From Legionella bozemanae (GTDB lineage Bacteria > Pseudomonadota > Gammaproteobacteria > Legionellales > Legionellaceae), in NCBI RefSeq assembly GCF_001648595.1, contig NZ_KV441807.1, forward strand, positions 3,253-67,252: 64,000 nucleotides of DNA. Direction: 5' to 3'. The notes beneath the pieces were generated by a model. It saw only the letters and a program-made list of their open reading frames with translations, had not been told where the DNA came from and did not search any database. Shown here in pieces: positions 43,907 to 52,005 of the stretch. Every line of letters begins with the position of its first letter. Position 1 is the stretch's first letter. The position numbers and the translations under genes are program-made.

Positions 43907-44800
43907 ATGTTTAAAAGAATCGTTTTATTTCTTGTTACAAACCTGGCTATAATCTTAGTCATTTCTTTTATACTAAGTGTATTCAACGTTAGCCCATACT
44001 TGACGCAATATGGTTTAAATTATCAAGCCTTATTAATTTTTGCCGCAATTATTGGCTTCACAGGATCATTTATTTCACTTTTTATTTCTAAATGGATGGC
44101 AATCCATGCTTTTAATGTTCAACTCATTGAGAAACCAACAACTGAATCAGAGTTGTGGTTAATGAATGAAGTAAGATCTTTAGCCCAAAAAAGAAATATT
44201 GGAATGCCTGATGTTGGTATCTACGATAGTCCAGAGCCCAATGCTTTTGCTACAGGATGGAATAAAAACAAGGCCCTTGTTGCCGTTTCAACGGGATTGC
44301 TCAATGCAATGAATGAAGAAGAAGTACAAGGTGTTTTAGGACATGAGATTTCTCATGTTGCTAATGGTGATATGGTAACTCTCACTTTAATTCAAGGTGT
44401 AGTAAATACCTTTGTAATCTTTTTTGCCCGTATTGCTGCATTTTTTGTGATGCAGTTTTTCCGAAGGGACAATGATGAAGGGGTACAAGGTGGTTTCGTT
44501 TATTATGGTGTCGCCCTTATCTTTGAATTACTGTTTGGAATTCTTGCTTCCATAATTGTGATGTGGTTTTCGCGCTATCGCGAATTTCGAGCAGATAGAG
44601 GTTCTGCACAATACGTCGGTAAAGACAAAATGATAAAAGCCTTACAACGTTTGCAGCAACTTATGGATAAAACACCAGAGGATAATCGTGCACCGGCATT
44701 TAAAGCCATGAAAATATCAAGTCATGATGGCTGGTTTGCTCTTTTTTCAAGCCATCCTCCACTTGAAAAACGAATTGAAGCATTGCAAAAATACAGATAA
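43907..44800 (+). CDS. htpX: HtpX, membrane-bound zinc metalloprotease
   Basis: HtpX degrades damaged inner-membrane proteins under heat or envelope stress. Two N-terminal membrane helices (residues 5-28 and 42-62) are followed by the zinc motif VLGHEISHVANGD (HExxH near residue 146), another hydrophobic region (about 160-215) and the third zinc ligand in YREFRADRGSAQ. At 297 residues it equals E. coli HtpX (293). The start has GAGGA upstream. The mixed-charge C-terminus SSHPPLEKRIEAL is typical. CpxR regulates it in E. coli; no clear Cpx site is seen here, and a repeat element lies between it and the previous gene. Confidence 0.96.
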   Translation: MFKRIVLFLVTNLAIILVISFILSVFNVSPYLTQYGLNYQALLIFAAIIGFTGSFISLFISKWMAIHAFNVQLIEKPTTESELWLMNEVRSLAQKRNIGMPDVGIYDSPEPNAFATGWNKNKALVAVSTGLLNAMNEEEVQGVLGHEISHVANGDMVTLTLIQGVVNTFVIFFARIAAFFVMQFFRRDNDEGVQGGFVYYGVALIFELLFGILASIIVMWFSRYREFRADRGSAQYVGKDKMIKALQRLQQLMDKTPEDNRAPAFKAMKISSHDGWFALFSSHPPLEKRIEALQKYR

Positions 44801-44822
44801 TTTTTTGACCTCGAGTCAAAAT

Positions 44823-45800
44823 TTATAGCCACTTTTTCTTTTTGAAATAACTAAATGGCAATAATGCGGAAATAAACATCATGAGTATTGCAAGAGGATA
44901 ACCTATATACCAGCGTATCTCAGGCATATAAGTAAAATTCATCCCATAGATGCTTGCTATAAGCGTTGGCGGCAGGAAAATAACTGCTGCAACTGAGAAA
45001 ATTTTAATTATATTATTTTGCTCTATATTAATCATACCCAGAGTGGCATCCAATAAAAAACTGAATTTAGTAGAAAGGAAGCTTGCATGTTCTCGAAGAG
45101 CATTAATATCTTTTTGGATAATGGTGAGATAAGTCATTAATTCTTTGGGAATATCTGTGTTATTTTGCTCAAAATAAGATATTAAACGAGTGAAAGATAT
45201 TAAACTTTCACTGGCTTTAGTACCAAGGTCACCATTTGCTCCTATGTATTGCAATATATGCTTATAGTTGGTTTCAGCTGTTGTGTGCTTATTATCTTTG
45301 GCATGAAAAATAATTTTTGATATTTCATCAAACTTTCCGCCTATTTTTTCTAAGATATCCGCAAGTCTATCTACAGCAGCGTCTAACAAACCGATTAATA
45401 GAGCTTTTGCATTGTAATCTTTTGCTTTAGAACGTAATAATTTTTTTGTAAATAATTTAAACGGATGAAGTTCAATATAACGTAAGGTAATTAAGCATTT
45501 TTTAGTGAGTATAAACGCGACTACTTCTGTTTTAACTTCAGGTAAATCGGATAGGGCGACCATTGTTGCGGTCATATATAAGATATTATTTTCAACATAC
45601 AATCGACTGGATGGTTCAATTTCTTCAACCTCTTCTTTAGTAGGAATCTCAATTTTTAATTGAGTTTCTACTATTTTTTCTTCTTCTTTTGTTGGATCGA
45701 GTAAATCGATCCATAGTGCATCTTGAAGTAGATGCTTATTCTCATCATTAAGCGCTTGGGATTGTATGCGCGAGTCAGTTTGGTAATAGATAACTACCAT
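44823..45800 (-). CDS. corA: CorA-type magnesium/cobalt transporter
   Basis: The 325-residue protein has a large cytoplasmic alpha/beta part and two C-terminal membrane helices. The first helix is followed by the selectivity motif YGMNFTYMPE (GMN near residue 287), which defines CorA channels for Mg2+ (and Co2+). The last helix ends in a basic KKKKW tail, as usual. Length is near E. coli CorA (316). It is convergent with htpX by 22 bp. No magnesium riboswitch is seen upstream; a repeat element occupies that side. Confidence 0.95.
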   Translation of the reverse strand: MVVIYYQTDSRIQSQALNDENKHLLQDALWIDLLDPTKEEEKIVETQLKIEIPTKEEVEEIEPSSRLYVENNILYMTATMVALSDLPEVKTEVVAFILTKKCLITLRYIELHPFKLFTKKLLRSKAKDYNAKALLIGLLDAAVDRLADILEKIGGKFDEISKIIFHAKDNKHTTAETNYKHILQYIGANGDLGTKASESLISFTRLISYFEQNNTDIPKELMTYLTIIQKDINALREHASFLSTKFSFLLDATLGMINIEQNNIIKIFSVAAVIFLPPTLIASIYGMNFTYMPEIRWYIGYPLAILMMFISALLPFSYFKKKKWL

Positions 45801-45947
45801 GTGAACTTTTCCTTTTAAGTTTATAAGGATATTAGAGTAGTATCCTTATCTTATCTTGTTTCATAAGAAATAAGTAGCGACGTAATTTATAGAATGTGGT
45901 TCGTAACCAGGATTTTTTTAATATATTTCCGACGGATCCTGGCTGCA

Positions 45948-46284
45948 AGCAGTTGTCTCTTGAGCACATCTCTGTCTACTTCCGCTCACACGATTTGTTC
46001 TTGAGTGTGAAATTTAACCCCCTACATACTGCGCTTTATGCGTGGTATCCAGAGGATGTTTATTGAGTCACAAAAGGTTCTGATTAGGATGGGCCATTGT
46101 GCTGGATACCGCGCATAAAGCGCAATACGTAGAACATTGAGTATAGTTCATTTAAAAATATAAAGTTACATTTAAATTTCACGTAGACCGCTCAGGAACA
46201 AGTTGTGGGAGCAGAATGTTGAAATAGACCTGGACTGGTTTTTCAGCGATGAGTAGAGGATTCAGCTGCAAGCAGCCAGGCTTG
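45948..46284. repeat. Palindromic repeat element, copy B with outer inverted ends
   Basis: The core (45981-46210) is the 9.2 kb element in reverse orientation: CTACATACTGCGCTTTATGC, GGTATCCAGAGGATGTTTAT and GCGCATAAAGCGCAATACGT match its complement. It is flanked by a CCTGGCTGCAAGCAG segment (45948) and CTGCAAGCAGCCAGG (about 46270), near-perfect inverted ends. The left flank TGTCTCTTGAGCACAT is shared with the 43.6 kb copy. It lies between corA and the two-component genes. Confidence 0.75.
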
Positions 46285-46298
46285 CTTAATAGACTAAA

Positions 46299-46667
46299 TT
46301 AAAAAGAAATTTTTTGCTCGATTACCTCTAGTAAATTGTTTATGTCAAAGGGTTTAGGGAACAATAATTCATTAGGAAAAGGGTGCAAAATTTCATCTAA
46401 ACGATTTCTCGCCGATGTAATTATGGTAGGAATCTCACGAGTTTGCGGATTCTTTTTTTGTTGCTCACGAAATGTCCAACCATCCATCTCTGGCATCATT
46501 AAATCTAGAATAATTAACGAAGGCAAGGGTTCTTTTTCTAATGAATTTAAAGCATGTTTGCCATTAGATGCCGTAATAATCGGATAACCTTCTTCTTCAA
46601 GCGCCCACACTAAAGACTTTCGAATGGATTCATTATCTTCAATAAGCAGGATATATTTTTTATTCAT
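46299..46667 (-). CDS. Single-domain response regulator (REC)
   Basis: The 122-residue product is a lone receiver domain. The phospho-acceptor Asp lies in SLIILDLMMPEMDGW (near residue 55), the acidic pair in LLIEDNESIRKSL, the Thr/Ser in PTIITSA, and the Lys in LFPKPFD. No DNA-binding output domain follows, so it passes phosphate on to, or binds, another protein. It overlaps the preceding histidine kinase gene by 4 bp (ATGA-type overlap), so both are translated together and form a two-component pair. Confidence 0.95.
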   Translation of the reverse strand: MNKKYILLIEDNESIRKSLVWALEEEGYPIITASNGKHALNSLEKEPLPSLIILDLMMPEMDGWTFREQQKKNPQTREIPTIITSARNRLDEILHPFPNELLFPKPFDINNLLEVIEQKISF

Positions 46668-47857
46668 TTATTACTTTCCTGGGAAGCGTGTAACGGCAAA
46701 GTAATAGTAAAAGTTGAACCTGAGCCTATTTTACTCTCTAAATCAATTTTTCCGTTTTGTGCGGTTACAATTTGTTTGACTATGTAGAGACCTAGTCCCG
46801 TTCCACTTACTGCATCAGTGTTATTAATTCGCTCAAATTTATTAAAAATTCTTTCTTTATCTTCTGGCGCAATACCAAAACCATAATCTTTTACAATTAA
46901 TTTAAAATTTTCCGCATCCACGGCAAAAAGTTCTACCTCGATTGGTTTTTCTCTTCCATATTTTATTCCATTAGCCACTAAGTTAGTCACTATCTGTTCG
47001 ATCCGATAAGGATCCCAATATCCAATAAGCGACATACCTTGATAAGAGACTTGGTTATAGAATCGTTCTGCGATTTTCATGATTACATCGTTTAAATCCA
47101 ATTCTCGACAATTAAAACTCAATCGTCCCTGTGAAATAATGGTCACATCCAACATTGTGCCAATCAAATTTTCAAATGTTCCTAATTCTTCCAACCATGT
47201 ATCGAATAATTTGCTGAGCTTACTTTCAGTCAGCTTTCCTTGCTCCATGATCCTTTGGCCTAATTGGGTGGCAATTTTAAGGCCGGTTAAAGGAGTTTTT
47301 AATTCATGGCTAATCATGGAAATAAATTCTTCTCTAATCGAAACAGCTCGTTTTAGTTCTTCTTCTCGCTTCTTAAGTTTCTGCTGTAATTCTATTTGCT
47401 CAATTGAATCTGCTACTTGTCGAGCAAGCAAGTCAAGTAAGCGAAGTATACGTATATCCGGTTTGAAAGGTCTTTTATAATGGGTAGAAAAAACGCCAAT
47501 TATCTTACCTGCACGATTGATTAATGGAGTAGATTGCACCGCCCTAATACTTGCTTTTAATTGAATCTCTAAATCTTTACCTTCAAAGAAGGGACTTTGG
47601 CAAATATCTTCAACGATGATTCTTTCCCTATATTCCAGTGTTTTTCCACAGGAAGACTGCCCCTTAGAAACATTTTCCCAATAATCCAGCCAGTATTGCG
47701 GAAATCCGCATTGGGCGACAATTTTTAATTTCTGAGTTGCAAGATTAATTAATTGAATATTCCCAAAATCTGCCTCTGATATGGCAATTGCTGTGTCGAT
47801 AATACCTAGGAAGAATTGTTCTATTTCAGGTGATTCCTTTTGTAAAGATACCATCAT
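46664..47857 (-). CDS. GAF-domain sensor histidine kinase
   Basis: The 397-residue cytoplasmic kinase has an N-terminal GAF domain (about 15-165; IQLINLATQKLKIVAQCGFP, then IGVFSTHYKRPF), which binds small ligands or chromophores. A HisKA domain with the H-box EFISMISHELKTPLTGL follows, then an HATPase_c domain with VTNLVANGIKYGRE (N box), VKDYGFGIAPEDK (G1), GTGLGLYIV (G2). A cysteine-rich chromophore site is not evident, although one Cys lies in QSSCGKTLEY. The downstream single-domain response regulator overlaps it by 4 bp and is its partner. The signal is unknown. Confidence 0.93.
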   Translation of the reverse strand: MMVSLQKESPEIEQFFLGIIDTAIAISEADFGNIQLINLATQKLKIVAQCGFPQYWLDYWENVSKGQSSCGKTLEYRERIIVEDICQSPFFEGKDLEIQLKASIRAVQSTPLINRAGKIIGVFSTHYKRPFKPDIRILRLLDLLARQVADSIEQIELQQKLKKREEELKRAVSIREEFISMISHELKTPLTGLKIATQLGQRIMEQGKLTESKLSKLFDTWLEELGTFENLIGTMLDVTIISQGRLSFNCRELDLNDVIMKIAERFYNQVSYQGMSLIGYWDPYRIEQIVTNLVANGIKYGREKPIEVELFAVDAENFKLIVKDYGFGIAPEDKERIFNKFERINNTDAVSGTGLGLYIVKQIVTAQNGKIDLESKIGSGSTFTITLPLHASQESNK

Positions 47858-48006
47858 TTTTATGTCTATCCATATTTTTGATAATCACCCGTTACATTGG
47901 TGAATTTTCTGAAGTTATCAGCAAACTCATCATTATAAATTCATTTATCTTTAATGTAATTACAAATTTTTTATTTATATTGAATAAAGCTCCTGTTAAA
48001 AATAGA

Positions 48007-49083
48007 TTATAAGTTTAGAAATAACATTAATGCTTTTTGCACATGCATCCTATTTTCACTTTGTGTAAAGATAATGGAAGCAGGACTGTCCGGCAAAGTT
48101 TCAGATACTTCTTTTCCTCGTTCCATAGGCATGCAATGCATAAATACTGCTTCAGGTTTCGCATAAGACATCAACTTTTCATTCACCTGGAATCCTTGGA
48201 AGGCTTGCTCATTTTCCTGATCTTCAAAGCCCATACTGGTCCAAACGTCAGTATAAACTGCATCCGCATTTTTAACTGCTTCTTCAGGTTTAGAAAAATT
48301 ATAAATCATATCCTTTTTAATGCCTTGTGCTTGTTTGATAAGCGAATCATGAGGCTGACGGGATTTAGGGCAGCAGTAATTAATCGTTATTCCTAATTGA
48401 GGTGCAAGCAGCATCAAACTATGAAGAATATTATTCCCATCACCAATATAAGCAACAGTAAGCCCGTCAAGTGAGCCGAATTGTTCCCATAGACTGAGTA
48501 AATCGGCAAGAATTTGGCATGGATGATGTAACGCCGAAAGACCATTAATTACGGGCACTTTTGCATAAGCAGCCATTTCCGATAACATCTCATCCGCATG
48601 AGTTCTCACCATAATAAAATCAGCATAACCGTTTAAAACTCGAGCCATATCTGACGGAGTTTCCTGTTTTCGCGTGTTGCCCACGCTTTCGATGGCTATT
48701 CCCCCCATGCTTTGAATGGCCATAGCAAAACTTAAGCGAGTTCGAAAAGAAGGTTTTTCAAAAATCATGGCAAGGCTTTTATTGAGTAGCGATTGGCTGT
48801 AAAAGGAAGGTGTTTGTTTCAGCGCTTTAGCTTTTTCCAAAACATGTTTCAATTCTTCAGTAGTTAATTCAGTTCCTGTGAGAAAGTGTTTTATTTTTTT
48901 CGCAGGTAATATTTTGCTCATTTCTGATGGTTTGGTGGTCAGCGCTTCAGCATGATGGGTTCCTGTTTCAAGATCAAATATAGCTTGTTGTAGATTAATC
49001 ACAAACGTATTGGTTGTTACTTCACTAATAGGTTTGGAATGATCACTTTTAACTAAAGTATTCTTAACTGGAGAATGGGACAT
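48007..49083 (-). CDS. argF: Ornithine carbamoyltransferase with N-terminal extension
   Basis: The enzyme forms citrulline from ornithine and carbamoyl phosphate. The carbamoyl-phosphate motif is FEKPSFRTRLSFA (canonical STRTR; Phe replaces the Thr), HPCQILADLLSLWE is the HPxQ motif, VAYIGDGNNILHSLM contains the ornithine region and MHCMPMERGKEV the HCLP motif. A strong GGAGG site precedes the ATG at 49083, giving 358 residues, about 50 more than usual; the extra N-terminus (1-55) is unlike the family. The normal start would be near MSKILPAKK (residue 55). It lies behind an ArtJ-like gene that carries an ARG box. The Phe in the motif could point to a related carbamoyltransferase. Confidence 0.87.
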   Translation of the reverse strand: MSHSPVKNTLVKSDHSKPISEVTTNTFVINLQQAIFDLETGTHHAEALTTKPSEMSKILPAKKIKHFLTGTELTTEELKHVLEKAKALKQTPSFYSQSLLNKSLAMIFEKPSFRTRLSFAMAIQSMGGIAIESVGNTRKQETPSDMARVLNGYADFIMVRTHADEMLSEMAAYAKVPVINGLSALHHPCQILADLLSLWEQFGSLDGLTVAYIGDGNNILHSLMLLAPQLGITINYCCPKSRQPHDSLIKQAQGIKKDMIYNFSKPEEAVKNADAVYTDVWTSMGFEDQENEQAFQGFQVNEKLMSYAKPEAVFMHCMPMERGKEVSETLPDSPASIIFTQSENRMHVQKALMLFLNL

Positions 49084-49248
49084 ATTTAGCCTCCTTGGTA
49101 AAGCAGTAAATAAACAGTATTTGGCTTTTGTTGCTCAGAGAGCGATGTGATATCGCAGTGCAATTCAGGCAGCTACTTTGTAACTTTGTGTGTAACAAAA
49201 GTAAGACTATTCTTTTGCAAATGAAGAAAAGTCCTCGAATTAATTTAT

Positions 49249-49980
49249 TCATAATGAATCCCTTAACCAGATATTCTCCAGCTTTTGAATTTCTCCATTT
49301 GCCTTAAGTTTTTGTAACGCCTTATTAATTTTTATTGTCAACGGAGAGCCTTTTTTAACAGCTAATGCGTATCCATGATCTGCTTTAGCAATTACAGAAT
49401 AAGAAAGTTTTGCGTCTTTTTTACTAAAGATCTTTCCTTGAGCTCCATCCATTAAAACGACATTAACATGGCCGGCAATTAATGCTTCAACAGCCTGATT
49501 GTTATTATCCAGTGTAGTAATTTCAATCTGCGGATAATTTTCTCTCAACCAAATTTCCATAATACTTCCAAGTTGTACTGCTACTTTTTTTCCTTTAAGT
49601 TGGCTGGGTGTTGTGACGGGTTGATCCGAGTGATACACAGAGGCCATGCCTTCAAAATAATAGGGTTCAGAGAAATCAAAATTGACTTTTCTAGCATCAG
49701 TAACCGAGATTGTAGCTATAGCAATATCATCTTGTCCGGAGCTTATTGCAGGAAGGACCGTACTGAATTGCATATTGTCAAAAACAGCGTTTTTTCCAAG
49801 TTCCTTAGCAATGAGTTTTGCTAAATCAATATCAAAACCCTTTATCTCTCCATGATCGCTGTATTCAAAAGGTGGATATTCTGCTGCAGTGGCGAAATGC
49901 AGCGATCTTTCATCTTTTTTTCCACATGCAGACATAAAGATAAATGTTGTTAGTATTAATAGTTTTAAAAAATGATTCAT
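49249..49980 (-). CDS. Arginine/ornithine ABC transporter substrate-binding lipoprotein (ArtJ-like)
   Basis: The 243-residue protein has a lipoprotein signal peptide with lipobox FMSACGKK, so it is anchored by Cys19. The mature part is a class of periplasmic binding protein for polar amino acids: FATAAEYPPFEY at the start, GFDIDLAKLIAKELG, FSEPYYFEG, VAVQLGSIMEIWLRENYP and a final YALAVKKGSPL. A perfect ARG box abuts the start codon, so its synthesis should be controlled by ArgR and arginine. No permease or ATPase gene is adjacent. argF follows at 165 bp. The ligand (arginine, ornithine or lysine) is suggested only by the regulation. Confidence 0.88.
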   Translation of the reverse strand: MNHFLKLLILTTFIFMSACGKKDERSLHFATAAEYPPFEYSDHGEIKGFDIDLAKLIAKELGKNAVFDNMQFSTVLPAISSGQDDIAIATISVTDARKVNFDFSEPYYFEGMASVYHSDQPVTTPSQLKGKKVAVQLGSIMEIWLRENYPQIEITTLDNNNQAVEALIAGHVNVVLMDGAQGKIFSKKDAKLSYSVIAKADHGYALAVKKGSPLTIKINKALQKLKANGEIQKLENIWLRDSL

Positions 49981-50028
49981 ATTGAATTTATATTCACTAA
50001 TTATTCATTGATTGAATATAAATGATTT
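49981..50028 (-). promoter_or_regulatory. ARG boxes (ArgR operator) before the ArtJ-like gene
   Basis: Bases 49981-49998, ATTGAATTTATATTCACT, fit all specified positions of the E. coli 18-bp ArgR consensus wNTnAATwwwwATTnANw. A second, near-match lies at 50011-50028 (ATTGAATATAAATGATTT). The first touches the start codon of the substrate-binding lipoprotein gene, so ArgR binding would block transcription there. Two boxes in E. coli are usually 3 bp apart; here the gap is 12 bp. Confidence 0.75.
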
Positions 50029-50151
50029 GGGTGTTCCTTGTCAATAAGAATGAATACAATTTCATTTTATAGAATATGTGGTCAGTGTAGGCGATCTAGG
50101 AACTGATCTTTTAACGCGTGGAAGTAGTATGATGTCAATAGATTTTGATTG

Positions 50152-50604
50152 TTACACGTAAGCAAAATCCAATTGCCTCCATGCTTCATATAAAACAACA
50201 GCCACAGCATTCGAAAGATTTAGGCTGCGATTATTCTCGCGCATAGGAATGTAGAGTGAAGTATATTCTTGTAAGATTTCTTTAGGTAATCCGTTGGATT
50301 CTGGTCCAAATAAAAACATATCTTCTGCTGTATATTGAACTCTTGAGTAACATTTCTTAGCTCTAGCGCTGAATGTATAAATCTTTTTTTGATGATGTTG
50401 CTGAATGAATGTTCCCCAATTTTCATATTGAGCAATGGAGGCCCATTCGTGATAATCCAGGCCAGCGCGTCTTAAAGCTTTTTCTTGTAATGAAAAACCA
50501 AGAGGGTGGATTAAATGCAATTTTGCTCCAGTATTGGCACATAAGCGAATAATGTTTCCCGTATTTGGAGGAATTTCAGGTTGGTAGAGAGCAATATGAA
50601 ACAT
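50152..50604 (-). CDS. trmL: tRNA (cytidine(34)-2'-O)-methyltransferase
   Basis: TrmL methylates the 2'-OH of the wobble base in tRNA-Leu anticodons using S-adenosylmethionine. The SPOUT trefoil-knot motifs are all present: PNTGNIIRLCANTGAKLHLI (motif 1), DMFLFGPESNGLPKEIL (motif 2) and SLNLSNAVAVVLYEAWRQL (motif 3). At 150 residues it matches E. coli TrmL (157). It is monocistronic. The other SPOUT families (TrmH, RlmB) have an extra domain, absent here. Confidence 0.95.
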   Translation of the reverse strand: MFHIALYQPEIPPNTGNIIRLCANTGAKLHLIHPLGFSLQEKALRRAGLDYHEWASIAQYENWGTFIQQHHQKKIYTFSARAKKCYSRVQYTAEDMFLFGPESNGLPKEILQEYTSLYIPMRENNRSLNLSNAVAVVLYEAWRQLDFAYV

Positions 50605-50791
50605 AAGTTGTATCGAATAATAAAATAGTTATAGTTTTACTTTCATTCTGAAATAGTGCAGAACGTTTTTTAATTATATCTCTAATTATCAGTTTTAAAC
50701 AAAGCTCCATAAAGGATTATAGTCACACCCACAGTGCTGTTTATCCCTAATTAATCGGAGAATGTAGTCCAATGTTCGGAACATTCGGATG

Positions 50792-51763
50792 TCAGTCTGC
50801 CTCATTTTTATCTCTCTCTAGAGGTATAGAGTTCAGTTCTTTCACATGCGGTTTGGCAGGTAAAAACAGGATGCCCCAAAGTGCTATCGTGGCATCGGCG
50901 TCTATTAAAAACCGTCCATCAGCGAGCAGAAGGGGTTTATTATGAACAAAAATGAGGTAGTTATCGGTAAACCAATTAAAGATAATAAAATCGCGCAATA
51001 ACGAAGGTGAATCTTTAACATAATCGGGTAATTCTTGGGAGGAAAAATGAGGAAAACTTCTCATAAACTGGCTACTTGATTTTTTAAAAAGCGGGGTTGA
51101 AGCATCAATGACATACAAGCGATTATTCGCTAATGCAATTCCCCTCCATAGTGTTGAACTCAAGAATTTAGGAAACACGCCAACTTTTTTTACATTTAAC
51201 TGAAGTCTGACAAGTCTGTCATGAACGGCCGTCATTGCCCGATAATGTTGAGCTATATTAAATAGCATAAATGAACTTACGAGTATTAAAGCAATAATCA
51301 CGGGCTTTCTTTTATTAAAGACAAGAGTAGAGGCTACCCCCAAACATAAAGGTACAGTGACAAAGGGATCAATAATAGAAACAATATCCCAGCTTACTCT
51401 GGTATCAGAGAATGGCCAAAATAAAACTGTTCCATAAGTAGTACAGGCATCAAGTAGCCCATGGGTCGCATAGCCTATCAAAGCTGCGAAGAAAGTAAGT
51501 TTCCAATTGGCTCGAAAGCGTTTAAAAATGAGGAAAGCGAAAGTTACGATTAACGCACCTATTGGAATAAAAATTAGAGAGTGGGTGAAGTGGCGGTGAT
51601 AGAGGAAAAAAAGCATCGGGTTGTGTGAGGAGCGAATGAATATGTCCAAATCAGGAGCCATTGCGGCTAAGCCGCCGACAAGCCACGCATTTTGCTTATC
51701 CTGTTTGTATAAAATTGCTTGAGAACAGGCAGCCCCTAAGACTGCATGTGTAACCGGATCCAT
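50792..51763 (-). CDS. Membrane-bound metal-dependent hydrolase (YdjM/DUF457-like)
   Basis: The 323-residue protein begins MDPVTHAVLGAACSQAI, and about six hydrophobic segments follow in the N-terminal 180 residues. The metal motif DPxTHAxxG and the later HRHFTHSLIF (HxxHxH-like), GYATHGLLDACTTYGT and DIVSIIDPF are typical of YdjM/YfhO-type inner-membrane proteins annotated as metal-dependent hydrolases. The substrate is unknown. The C-terminal soluble region (about 180-320) has a FNWFTDNYLIF segment. Length is within the family's range. It is monocistronic. Confidence 0.85.
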   Translation of the reverse strand: MDPVTHAVLGAACSQAILYKQDKQNAWLVGGLAAMAPDLDIFIRSSHNPMLFFLYHRHFTHSLIFIPIGALIVTFAFLIFKRFRANWKLTFFAALIGYATHGLLDACTTYGTVLFWPFSDTRVSWDIVSIIDPFVTVPLCLGVASTLVFNKRKPVIIALILVSSFMLFNIAQHYRAMTAVHDRLVRLQLNVKKVGVFPKFLSSTLWRGIALANNRLYVIDASTPLFKKSSSQFMRSFPHFSSQELPDYVKDSPSLLRDFIIFNWFTDNYLIFVHNKPLLLADGRFLIDADATIALWGILFLPAKPHVKELNSIPLERDKNEAD

Positions 51764-52005
51764 CTTTTTTCCTCGGAAGATATATTCTAAGTATTTTTAA
51801 TCCATTTCCAGTGAGTTGTAGTGGCGAGATACATTTTGAAATCATGAACAGCCGAACACCATCTACATCTATAAAATGATGATACTGTATTTTAAATAAA
51901 TTATCTTTTGGAGTAGGGTTATTTTTTATGATCCGCTGTACTTTTTGTAATTCGTATCAGATGTCTTTTTGACTCTCATCAAATACTGCCTTCGTAACAT
52001 TTATT

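Noticed and set aside
49064-49252. 62-codon minus frame between the ArtJ-like gene and argF
   Set aside because: It has no ribosome-binding site and no family signal, and overlaps both neighbours.
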